This document shows positions 20,561 through 49,370 of a stretch of DNA of 64,000 nt, in pieces (the stretch's first letter is position 1; the number at the start of each line of letters is the position of its first letter). This DNA comes from Xiphophorus maculatus. Taxonomy: Eukaryota; Chordata; Actinopteri; Cyprinodontiformes; Poeciliidae. The stretch is from assembly GCF_002775205.1 (NCBI RefSeq), contig NC_036461.1, forward strand, positions 12,561,015 through 12,625,014, in the 5' to 3' direction. A program made the translations under genes and the position numbers. The notes below the pieces were generated by a model. That model saw nothing but the letters and a program-made list of their open reading frames with translations. It did no database searches and was not told the origin of the DNA.

Positions 20561-21272
20561 AGAAATCTGTAACTCTTTTTGCGCTCTCAATTCTGGCAAT
20601 AAGAAAATAGAAAAATGTGCTACTGTTAACTTATCCTAATTCTTTCTTAATTAACGGAAGAAATTTATCTCAATATACAATGAAAAAAATGATGTGTCTT
20701 TCTAAGCAGTGTAGGAACATGTTTGGTTTCAACATTGGTCCTGAGAACCGATTAGGTTGAAAACATTATTTTGTACATTGAGCTCTACATTTTTTCCAAC
20801 CTGTCACCATATTCAAGTACACTTTATTTATTTTTTTATTTTTTATTTTTTTAAAATATGTATCTTGCCTGAGTTTACTCAATGGGATGCTGGTACTATA
20901 AAAAGTAACAGACATAAATATATCAATTTTGACTGAAAAAAGAAACAGAAAACAAATGAAGATGTATTTACAGGATCTTTAAAACAGTATCTGATGCACA
21001 CTAATCACCACACTTCCAGAAATACTTCTCTTCCTATTTATACATTAGACATTCCTTCTCTATAATAATAACAAAAACATCCATAATGTACCTTTTTTAT
21101 AGTTACTATGCTTCACAACAATATTCTGCTCAACTGGCTTATTTTATGCAACAATACACAGCATTCACAAAAGGTTTGTTACTGTAAATAAAACTGTTAT
21201 CATACTGTGGAGGTAAAATTCAACCGAAGCAGTTATTTACATGTTACTGTAAAAGCACCAGGAGTGCAGCTG

Positions 21273-21278
21273 TTTATT
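21273..21278 (-). terminator. Candidate lck polyadenylation signal
   Basis: TTTATT on the plus strand gives AATAAA on the lck sense strand, 321 bp past the stop codon. It is the first canonical signal I see in that direction. Confidence 0.45.
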
Positions 21279-21452
21279 CAGCCCAGTACTGAGTCCCCCG
21301 TTTACTCAATCAGCAGGATCATCACAATTCTCTCCCCTGCTCGCACATTTCCATCAGAGATTATGGCAAATGTTTTCCAGGTTAGGTTGATGCAGAAACA
21401 AAGCACCACTTTGTTAATCGTCCCAGCGCCTACACTTATACTCCATAGCAAA

Positions 21453-21558
21453 CAGTTTAAAATCCAGCATTGGCTGTCAACAGTTATGCTGTGAGTTTGA
21501 TTACACAGTTTAAAATCCAGCATTGGCTGTCAACAGTCATGCTGTTAGTTTGATTACA
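21453..21558. repeat. Tandem duplication of a 53-bp unit
   Basis: Copies lie at 21453-21505 and 21506-21558, differing at two positions. The pair begins 41 bp past the lck stop codon in gene orientation, within the predicted 3' UTR. Confidence 0.95.
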
Positions 21559-21598
21559 CATGTATGTGTCTCTGTATGTCTTTTTCTGTCCATTGCAG

Positions 21599-38087
<16,489 letters not shown>

Positions 38088-41000
38088 CTTTTCTGAAATT
38101 TCAAACAGACAAGTTACTTCTTCAAGGCTTATGCTCACGAAACAATTACTAATGCTTCATGTTGTATGTATTCACAAAAATAAACAAGGCAATTACAACA
38201 TATTATTAATATTACTGTTATTATAACTAAGAAGGTTCCACTATCCTAAATCTTAAGTTTTTAGGACAACTCTAACCGGTAAGAGGAAATGTTTTGACAC
38301 AAAATGGAGGATGACAGCATGAACACTGAAACTTTTGCGCTTTTGGCTCACTTAAAACACATGCTAGTTCAGAGCCCTCCAAATCCCCTCAAAAACAATT
38401 TTCCTCGAGCCTCTAATGGTTTTCTTTTAGAAATTCACAGCAATGTTAATCTCACATAATCTGTCATCCGCATGTGCTATGTCTCGTATTTTCACACTAA
38501 TGCGCCGTATAAACCAGTTTTCTCAAGCCTGCTCTACTCCCGTGTTTGGAAAAAGGGTCAGAGGGCTAATCACAGCCGACGTCTGTCCCAGAGGCTTAAA
38601 GCCGTGAGAAATCTGCAAAAGGTCTAAATAACAACCCACCATTTGCAGCAAAGAGGTCCTTAGGATGAATCACAAGGGGGATCACCCTCTTCTGAAGGCG
38701 TTCTTTTATTATCAGATCTCCTAGGCTTTCTGGCCCACACTTGGGGAGTCACACAAGTCAGTATTTTCCACTCAGGGGGCTACCCTCTGCCTTTTTTTTC
38801 TAATCATTACAAGCAGCTGAAGGCCTTTTCCAAACAAACTGCTGAATGTTAACAGGATATAGCAGATACGAACACAACAAGCACTCAAGATCTCCACGTT
38901 GAGGACACTTTCAAATCAACTTTTGTAACAGTAAGAACCAAATTGAGACCGGAGGTTCATTTTATGCTACCTTTGTTCAAATGATCTCTAAAATAAAGAA
39001 CCTTAAATTCAGTTGAGAAGTTTATTGTTCTGTTTAATAGAAAAGACTCGGTTGGTGGTTTACTACATAGAAAACGGACAGGTAAATGAATGCTACATGG
39101 TAGGAAGGTTTTCAAATTGATAATTTAAAGCAATACTTGTGTGTGATGATGTCTTCAGCCTTTCTGAAACTTCTGCTTTAGCCTTGTGATAGAGTAAATA
39201 GACAGAAATAAAAGACGGAACACCACTACTTGGATAAAATAATTTCTTAAGTCATTTTCCAGTTGGCTAAAGATTAAATATTTGCAAAAAAACAAACCAA
39301 GTACATATTTATGTCAATTTAAAGCTGTCTTTGGTGGTAACAGCATGTTTAAACTCAGACTTTTAAGGTTGAAACATGACAAGTCTTTTACTCACCTGTT
39401 AAATTAATTGAATCTTTCCTCAAATGTCCAATAATGTCAGATTTCAGATGCCGCCATCAAGATTCCCTTTATTCAGACCTGAATTTATTCTGCCGAGCTA
39501 TTTGTCGAGAGAGCAACTTTTTTACACACCATGAGCTTGGGTGTGAAGATGTCATCATCCGCCTCTCTTATTATAACTAAGACTGCAAACAGACTTGATG
39601 CGGTGTCTCGTACACACACCCACACACGCACACACACACATGCAAACACACACATGCACATATGGAAGAGCGACCCAGAGAGTTTCCTGTCGTTGAAACT
39701 TTGAGGGTTGCTCTGCAATCTTTTTAACAGGTGCTGAATGTGCAGCTGTGTGAAAGCAAAGGGGAACGTTATGGGCTCTAAAACGAAAAAAAGGGGGTCA
39801 GGACAACGCCTTTATCCAGAAAATGAGAATGTTCCAATACAGTTAGAAAATAGGACTTTGTAGGATGGTGGTGACACTACGCTTGTGTATTTTTGTCTTG
39901 GTTCTCACCATGTGATGCTGTGGGAGTCGCTGACCTTTGCAAGGTGCCCCGCCGGTATGCAGCTGCCATGGTAATCCCTGATTAATCAACACAAACAGAA
40001 ATTTAAAATCACACAAGACCTTAATGAAATCACATTTGCGCCCAAAGTGATACCACATTAGCATATTTGCAGCAACTGTGCTTCCTCTGTTGTGGATTAA
40101 AACTCTTTTTGGTTTAGTCTCAAAAACACATGACTGCAAAGCTAAAAGAATATATATATGGTTTCTCATTTAATGTCAATTAAAAAATAGGTTTGCCCTG
40201 ACTTTTTTTTTTAATCTGAAGTCCAATCAAATCAAACTTGAAGAAACTGATTTTATATATCATATCACCAAACATCACTTTCCTTAAAAAGATAAAAATA
40301 ATAAAATAAACTTCGCATAACATGGGTTTGTGAGGTCTCTCTCTCTGAGCCCCTACGTTTACACTTCAGACACCTCAGGCTGCGGGCCGCAGTTCTTCTC
40401 TTGTGGTGAACGGATGCTGCTGTAGAGCTTGCACTGGCAGGAAGTCAGTCCAAGCATCACAGACAGTGCACAGAAATATGTGCTCTGAAGGCTGCCACAG
40501 CTTAGATTGAGTCTCGCTCTTGACAAAAACCACCCAATTCTCTCCTTTTTTCCGTTAGAGTGAAATTCTGCAAAAATGTACTGAGGGTGTTTAAGTTTCC
40601 CACATCGTGATACACTCCAGAGACTTTCTGGTAGCTGTTTTGACTAAATCACCTAATATATGTGTGTAAACAGTAGCAGAAATCCTCAAATCGGAGGGCT
40701 CAGCCAGCTCAGGGTATTCCTGCTCCACATTTGTCACTGCTTCCAAACGTGGTTGGAAATCACATTCTGTTACGCAATCAAACTTAGATGCTATCGACGC
40801 ACAGAAAGTTTTCCAGTCCTCCTACAGCCCGCTTTGTGATGCAGGTGCAGTCTTCTTTCATGCTGCCGATGCTTACTACTCGCACACACCATATCAGCTT
40901 GAGCTGAGAGCTGTGCATGCTTTATTTACTCTATTATATCAGCTTTAAAGGATGTGTTAGCATTAGGTATGCTGAAGAAAGGTCAAGGGAGAATATCTGA

Positions 41001-41689
41001 AGGGCAAACTTGAGTGGCGTGAGAAACACAAAGGTAAAGAAAAAGGTTTTGAAGGTGCAATAATCCAACTTTTTTTATTTGATATTCACCTTCATGTCTG
41101 ATTGTTCTGAGTTCAAGTTACACATGATGTCATGTGTCCTGCAGCACTCCACATTATGAGGACTCTGTCTGCTCATTTGCCTCGGTAACAGCAGCAATCT
41201 GCCAAGGAATATTTTGTTTCATGTTCTACAAGTTGTGTCTTACAAAGTGTCTGGTTCGGCACAACCCTGCAGGAAATGAACAACAAGACATGAAAGAACC
41301 AGGACACTTGTGTGCAAAATCTGTTTTTAGTAGAGGGGCCAGAAGATAGGTTATAGTCTGTGGTAATCTTTACTTTAAATAACTTTCAGGTTTTGCACTG
41401 TGCAAGGTTCTTGAGTCATCTCTGATTTGTTTATCTTATTTCTAGGGAACAATAACAAATTAATAAAGCCTGGAAGACTGGAAAAATCTGGTTAATGCAA
41501 GTAAAATATTGAAAATGATGGGTGGTTTAAACTTTATTGTGAACTTGAATATTAGTGGGGAACGTAATACCACTTACGGGATTTCATTACAGTCTGGGAA
41601 AGTCTGGAATAATAAGCATTTTCCTGATCAGGGTAAGCTTGGAAAAAAAATAGAGTGTGGAAAACATTATATGTTAGTTAGATTCCAGT

Positions 41690-41727
41690 CCATCCATCCA
41701 TCCATCCATCCATCCATCCATCCATCC
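41690..41727. repeat. (TCCA)n microsatellite
   Basis: About nine uninterrupted tetranucleotide units upstream of lck. Confidence 0.95.
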
Positions 41728-42547
41728 GGGAATTTAAGTTACTCTTATTATTACTAAACATTTTTGTGCAAGAAAGAAACAATCCAGCCAAGGTATTTTC
41801 TTTTATACTCACATGCATAGTAGATACATTTACATCAGTACTTAGCAACCAAAAATCTGCATAGAATTAAATGTTATACTTTTTACTAAAATACATCAGT
41901 ATACGAGGAGCAAAAGTAATCAGTCGTGCATTTGTTACTTAAGTATAAAGCAAATCATTCATCTTGGGTGGGAGTGTGTGCTAAAGGGGAAAAAAGCAAC
42001 ACTTGGTCAGCTTTATACAATCAGTGCTCTGCAGCATCTCAACATGTCACTGGGAAACAAAACAGCCTCGTGGCTCTTGTCACAACCATGCTGAGGTTGA
42101 AGAGATATTTTTGGTCCATGAGGGAGAGGTGTAAAAAAATCAGGAGGGTGACCCCCTGCTTCCTGGTAGAAACTGATGAAGGCTTAAAGTGTACTGCTGT
42201 GTGAGGAGACGTTGTTTAGCATAGAAACTCGCTGAGCATTTTCTTTATCTGATTCTACCGGGCCCAACAAATACACACCGGCTCTGAGCTCTTTGATTTC
42301 ATTAAAGCATGTGACAGCCTGAAAGGATCTAACTTGTTGGCGCCTCGACCCTCAACCAGTTCAGACAAAGTTTGACCTTTTGTCTTCTATCTCACTTTCA
42401 CCGCTTTGATGGCCAAATTCCTTTTCGCTTCAAAACCTATATTTTACCTCTCTGTTTGAAGATTCTGCCAATAATTGGTCCCTGGGTCTTTGAGAAAATA
42501 AACAAAAAATGTCTCTGGTGGGTCACGTTTCAGTTAAATAACATGAT

Positions 42548-43900
42548 ACAATGTGTTGCCAAAAGTATTCAGATACTCACCATGACGTTTACATCAATTT
42601 AAATAGTTCCCCCACGCATGTAAGATTTAACAACCTTAACTCCTCTAGAAACTATTTCCAAAAGGTTTAAGAGTGTGTTTATGAAAATATTTGACCTTGA
42701 TTTCAAGAGAACATTTCTGAGGTCATTCCCAATGATCTGCTTCTCAGTCTTCACTCTAATTTATCCCAAACGAACTCTATCAAGTTCTAGTCAAGGCTCT
42801 TTTCAGGCCAGTCAAGTACCTCTACACCAAACTCACTGATGTACATGGATCTTATTTTTGCTCTGGTGGGCAGTGAAGCTGGAATGGGAAAGCATCCAAA
42901 TATGCTTGTATTCTGCAGCACGGAGAGGACCTTCAATGAACCTAATGGGGTTCATTGAATGGGGTTGCTCCTTAGCCCCATTATACCCCCACCACTAATA
43001 TTTATCCATGACACAGAGCAAACCCTGGCAAACCCAAACTCCTCCAACAGCAAAAAAACCTTCAAGATCTTCCCCACTCAGACCATCTCCTATAATCAAT
43101 TCTAGATTTAACAAACACCATTTTCACTGGGGTTACTTTGAATAAAGATCTACACACATCAGATCCTTCATATTTATTCTGCAGGGCATACTAAAAGGAA
43201 ACACAAAGTTTAAGGAATCCTCTCTTCATGTACAGCTTTTCAATTAACGCTGGGATTCTTGAGGTGTCTGTTCTGCTTTGGTTGCTAAGGCCATTTGGAT
43301 GTGTGTGTTGCAGATCTGAACTTCAGATTTACGGAGGTTCTGGAGGAGAGTGCGGCAAATCTGGGTGGTGACTTCACACCCAGGCCCAGCAATGTGCTGG
43401 AAGGCATGTAAATATGATCGACAGAGCAAATTAGCCACTGCCAAGCAGAGATTTTCCAGTCCAGCAGCTGCATGCTTTACACCACAACATCCGAAGGTTT
43501 AACTATATACTTGGACAGAGGTTCTTGTCCATGGAAACCCATTCCTTAAAAGCCCCTAAACACGGTTCTTAATCTACTCTGAAGGGCGCATAAAGCCTAG
43601 AGGCAAATAGAGATTGACTCCTCAAGATAGGTGACAACTTGTACACACTATGTGCCTGATTTTATGATTTTACGTTGTCTACTCAAAACTGTTTTAACTT
43701 CATTCTGATGCACCAAACAATTGACTTTTGTCCAAGCAGGATTCTATCACAGTACTACGCTTGACTTCACTGACATCCTGAGACTGCTCTAGAAATATTT
43801 GCAGATCCAGTTTGCTGCCTCGGTGTGGCCATGGAGGTGTTTGGAACAAATTAAATCAAGGACTTGGAGGTTTGTCTTAATGCTTTTGGCAATATAGTGA
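42548..43900 (-). mobile_element. Tc1-like element, near full span, with internal insertion
   Basis: Both ends survive: the left carries TTGCCAAAAGTATTC and the right ends TTTTGGCAATATAGTG, which are inverted complements. Between them, in reverse orientation, are fish Tc1 blocks such as TCAGGCCAGTCAAGTACCTC, ATGCTTTACACCACAACATC, CCATGGAAACCCATTCC and ATTCTATCACAGTACTACGC. About 330 bp near 43115-43440 is foreign to the family consensus as I know it. The transposase frame is broken. It lies just downstream of fam167b. Confidence 0.75.
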
Positions 43901-44210
43901 ATCCATTCAAAGTTATTGTTTCTGTGACAAGTCTGTGGTATAAAAAAGCAGAATCAGACTCGGACCAGCAGGATGTTCTGGCAGTAGCAGAGGTGTGCAT
44001 GCCTTCTGCAGGTGAGTATATAGATACTTCCTCATTCATGTCATACCCTGACACAAATCAAGGCAGACATTTTCACTGCTGGCAACAATTGCCGCCTGCC
44101 TCTCACCAGTCCGCTCTTGAAAAGGAAGTAACTCTAGTGACTTGCCTTGTACAAACACAGAGAAGAAATACGAGAACATCTGTTGCTGTGTGGGTAAAAT
44201 TTGACCCTTT

Positions 44211-45413
<1,203 letters not shown>

Positions 45414-45500
45414 TCATGCAACGGGGAAGCGAAACTTTCTGAACTCAGTTTGACAACGGCTCTCCGGAGGGTGCGGAGAGCGCAACAGGTCCATACCTCC

Positions 45501-45506
45501 TTTATA
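45501..45506 (-). promoter_or_regulatory. TATA box of fam167b
   Basis: TATAAA on the minus strand lies 88 bp upstream of the start codon, implying a start near 45475 and a leader of about 60 nt. The call is positional. Confidence 0.45.
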
Positions 45507-45645
45507 GGGAGAAGTCACACAGTGGCCGCCCATCCCGCAGAGAACGGGAGGGGTGGATAATTTATTAGCTGTTTTATGAAAGGGGAAGACGGACCTTAAG
45601 ACCTCAGCAGAGAGTTTCATTTCAAGAAAAACTTCAAAACAAGTA

Positions 45646-45678
45646 TATACAGTATATATATATATATACAGTATATAC

Positions 45679-45767
<89 letters not shown>

Positions 45768-45777
45768 GGGGGGGGGG
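45646..45777. repeat. (TA)n tract abutting a G12 run
   Basis: Imperfect TA repeats become a pure (TA) tract at about 45680-45765 and pass directly into twelve consecutive G (45766-45777). The block starts about 235 bp upstream of the fam167b start codon. Confidence 0.95.
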
Positions 45778-46559
45778 AGCGTGCAGGGGTGTGTGTGTAA
45801 ACAACCCAATTCTTACATACATGCAAGTGTAAAAAGTCAAAGTTCCTCACGAAATGTAAAGTAGAGTAGTCTCTGTGTATTTTGATGCTCAGATTTGACT
45901 GAAGGCCCAAACTCAAGAAAATATAACCCAAAACATAGAGGCACTACCAGTCCGGCCAACTGGTCAGATTCATGCACATGCGTTGTTCGTTCAGAACTCT
46001 GACCCGATATATCTTACAGCTGAAGTCAAGAATTATTGGGTCAGGTTTAAATCTTGCATTCTGTAATTGTTTAATTTTAGTGAGCTTGTAGGAACTGTAA
46101 CTTCAGTTTCCTGTTCTGAACTAACACCCGATGTGGTTTTCAGGTGCTGTAGTTCATCTGCTTAAAGAATTTTGCATTTTGAGATTGTATTCTGCACACC
46201 TTAGTTACAACATGTGTTCACTTGAGCTTCTGTTGCCTCTTCATCATCTCAAACCAGTCCTCTCTCTTCCTCCTGTCCACAGATATCAATTAGGGGGATT
46301 CATTTCCTCTTTTTCTGATAAGTTTAAAGATAGTTGAGAGATGGATGAAAATCTCAGTAGACTGTCAATTTCTGAAATACAAATACTGCGCCACATTCAG
46401 AGTCACTTAATTCCCCTCTCCTCCACATCTTGGTCTTTGGTTTGAACTTTAGTAGCTTATCTCCAGAAGACTAAACCTATTCAGTTGCTGTGGTGTGATT
46501 GGCTCATTGTGTTAACAAGCCATTGAAAGGGTGCATCCAATAAAAGGCCAATGAATGTA

Positions 46560-46680
46560 AAATGGCATGTACTGTTCAAATATTGTCAAGTAACAACCAC
46601 AAACCTCACATCTTATGTAAGATTTTATGTGATACACCAACACAATGAAGATTTGTAAGGCAGAAAGAAAAAAGGATTTT
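46560..46680 (+). mobile_element. Tc1-like terminal relic
   Basis: GTAACAACCACAAACCTCAC and TTTTATGTGATACACCAACA, followed by ACAATGAAG, match the first hundred bases of fish Tc1 elements. Nothing beyond is recognisable. Confidence 0.5.
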
Positions 46681-48017
46681 TAAGAGAGCACCAGAAGACC
46701 AAGCACTTTAGAAATCAGAAGATCTAAATCAGTGATGATGTGTAAGGTAAAAGGTAAATGGATCTTAGCATGGGCAAACTGATCCTTCTGTAGCTTCAGG
46801 AGAGAAATAGTTACTCTAGTATTCCAGTCTCTCTTGGCCTCAAGCACAAACCTCTAGCATCAAGGTCCCAGCAATTGATGACCAAAACAAAATATTACTT
46901 TTTGTTTCCTTTTCAGACAAAAAAGGCTGAGGCCAACAGATGGCTTTCCACATTCTTATGCAACATTAGTATTGTAATATAATGTAACACATTGTAATAA
47001 TTAATCTTAACAGGAAAAAGTTTTATAAGTTATAAATAGTCATTTCAACTAGCCAAGATTCCACCCTATTATTCATATAATAAATCTTACTAATGCTAAT
47101 CAAAGTTGTACATTTTTTTGTCTTGACTTCCCAAACGGATTTTCTAAGATATTGCGTTTGCACATGAAACTCTCAGGATTTATAGAGTTGGTTGACTAAA
47201 AATTGTGTGGCACATCTTCAGAGAGTGGGACACCTGGAGGTCATTTTTAGCTGCATCTGTTATAACAACAAATGTGATGTTTTATTTATTCATGAAAGGA
47301 TGAAATAAAATACCAGTCTTGTGTTTTAATCATATTTTACAGATTAGCTTATTGTATAGTAATGAAATACATCACATGTGTGGTGGTTTTGCATATAAGC
47401 TCCCTGTGTTTTATGCAACATATCATAAAATATGACTGGGTTGTGTATTTGGGACATTAGTTAAAATTTTCTACTTCTAAATCTGTCATATGTCTGTAAA
47501 ACTAAGTAGAGTCATACACATATCCTCAGTATTTACCATTGTATTTTAATTTTGTTTTCATTCCTTTGTGTTGAAATTCTTTTCAATAACTCTTTATTCA
47601 GTTTCCATATATGGGGAAGTTATTTTCTTACTTTAAATCAACTTATTTGCATGTGTGGGATGAGACAAAAACAAATTTTAGTTGACTTTGCACAAAAAAT
47701 AAAAATTCATCCATTAATTCATATTTATATGCTTCGAGAGTCGAATTTGTACACATGAGGTTAGGTGAAAAAAAAAAAACACTATTTGAGTTCTTCTGCT
47801 TAACACTACACCATCAAGTTGAAACTGAAAAAAATCTTGCATTTGTTATGATAATTGAAAATATTGGCAATTGTGTTCACAACAGGGGAAATTATATAGC
47901 CGTTGACATGCATTATATCTGAAATCTTTAAAAGATACCAGGGAAAATAAAATTATGTTTTATAGCTTTTGTAGGTACAGACAGATTTAGAAAAGCTAGA
48001 GCAAAATAATTCTAATC

Positions 48018-48259
48018 CTCTAATCCACAGGTGTCAAACTCCAGTCCTGGAGGGCCACTGCCCTGCAACGTTTAGATGTGCCTCTGCTGCACCACATCCG
48101 AATAGGATAATTAGGTCAATAGCAAGGTTCTGGAGAACTTATCTACATAAGAAGGAGGTAATTAAGCCATTTCATTCCAGTGTTTTGTACCTGTGGCACA
48201 TCTAAAAACTGCAGGACAGTGGCCCTGGAGGACTGGAGTTTGACACCCCTGCTCTAATC
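48018..48259. mobile_element. Short non-autonomous hAT element with 8-bp target duplication
   Basis: The body is 48026-48251. The right end, read in reverse, is CAGGGGTGTCAAACTCCAGT and the left end is CACAGGTGTCAAACTCCAGT, so the inverted repeats are nearly perfect. The direct repeat CTCTAATC flanks it (48018-48025 and 48252-48259). It is related to the copy at 2425-2637 and encodes nothing. Confidence 0.85.
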
Positions 48260-48344
48260 TAATCTAATCTAATCTAATCTAATCTAATCTAATCTAATCT
48301 AATCTAATCTAATCTAATCTAATCTAATCTAATCTAATCTAATC
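48252..48344. repeat. (TCTAA)n pentanucleotide array
   Basis: About 18 uninterrupted units begin exactly in the right-hand target duplication of the hAT element, which itself reads CTCTAATC. Confidence 0.95.
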
Positions 48345-49370
48345 ATTGCAAAAGTCTTCAACTCCTCACCAGAAGCAAAGATCTGTAACCCGAGGCCCCA
48401 GAGACTCAAGTGGCTCTTTGGACCTTCCACAATGGCTCTTAATAAGTTTGGCTAAAACTGACTAAGAACTATCTTTTGTTTTTTTTTTTTGTTTTTTAAA
48501 TAGATATGATAACAAATACTTTTCTAAACAGTGTTTCAGATTTTGTATCATGGAATAACTGAGATGAATTTAATAGTTTTCCACAAATATCAACATCCAA
48601 TGTAACAAAATGAATCAATCCTAATTTTGAATGAAAACATTGATGTTTTTCTTTATTTTTTAAATTTATTTCAGAAACTAAAAATAGAAATAAAGTGCTT
48701 TGCAAATTTCCCACTGTCAATATTTATCAACAATTATATACTCTCCGGTTTTGTTTTGTGTTTTTGTTGTTGTTGTTTTTTTGTTTTTTTCAAATGACCA
48801 GGCTCATTGTTTTCAAATGACCAGGCTCGGATGTCAGCAAATGTTACACTGACTGAGGGCAAAATTGCCTCTCTGGGTCAGATTGCAAAAAACTTGGCCT
48901 ACAGCTAACTTTTGTTGCCTTGTGGTGCCACATGGTGGCCGTTTTATGTATTGCATTCGCACCTCAACTGCTTCTCCGTTCGAAACTGAACTAAACTTAA
49001 CTTAAATGTCACATCACACTGGGTCGCTTTTTGTCTCAGGAAATGCGCACTTCCGTCTTTTGTTGCCTCAAGTAACTCATTTTCCATTTCCACACCAGAC
49101 ACCAGCTTAACAAGTAGTAACAGTAAAAGGTGAACCCGCATCTGGTTCAGCTATGTTCAGGCAAATATGAAGTTTCTTCTATTTTTAGACGCCTTATCGT
49201 CAAACCAGCAGTGCAACTGCAAGACAGCCCAGCTAGCTCTGAGTACAGAAGAGGAAGCTTGCTTTCATTTTCTTAAACAGAGGCGAGTGGGTGATTTGAA
49301 GTGAAGTGCGGGGGGTAGAAAGAAGAAAAGTTCGTTTCTGTGAGGGTTTTTCTGAAGTCTGAGGGGGCTG

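Larger units (their letters stand above)
19650..21598. other. Intergenic region between hdac1 and lck
   Basis: About 1.9 kb of AT-rich DNA from the hdac1 promoter to the lck stop codon. It contains a Tc1-type relic at 20395-20560 and the lck 3' UTR: an AATAAA on the minus strand at 21278-21273 and a 53-bp tandem duplication at 21453-21558. No other gene is visible. Confidence 0.5.
38088..44210. other. Intergenic region between lck and fam167b
   Basis: The non-coding first exon(s) and promoter of lck should lie here, since the coding exon opens at a splice acceptor. One plausible donor on the minus strand is AACAG followed by GTGAGT, with the exon ending at 39396. An imperfect CA-rich tract lies at 39611-39660, a TCCA array at 41690-41727 and a Tc1 element at 42548-43900. 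I see no further protein gene. Confidence 0.45.
45778..49200. other. Intergenic region between fam167b and mtmr9
   Basis: The genes are divergent. The stretch is AT-rich and holds a Tc1 relic at 46560-46680, a hAT element with a pentanucleotide array at 48018-48344, and a local duplication of the word TTTCAAATGACCAGGCTC near 48788-48828. I recognise no gene. Confidence 0.5.

Noticed and set aside
45617-45931. Open frames with long Ile-Tyr repeats
   Set aside because: They are translations of the (TA)n tract upstream of fam167b.
48788-48828. Duplicated word TTTCAAATGACCAGGCTC
   Set aside because: A simple local 18-bp duplication in intergenic DNA without further structure; noted but not scored as a finding.
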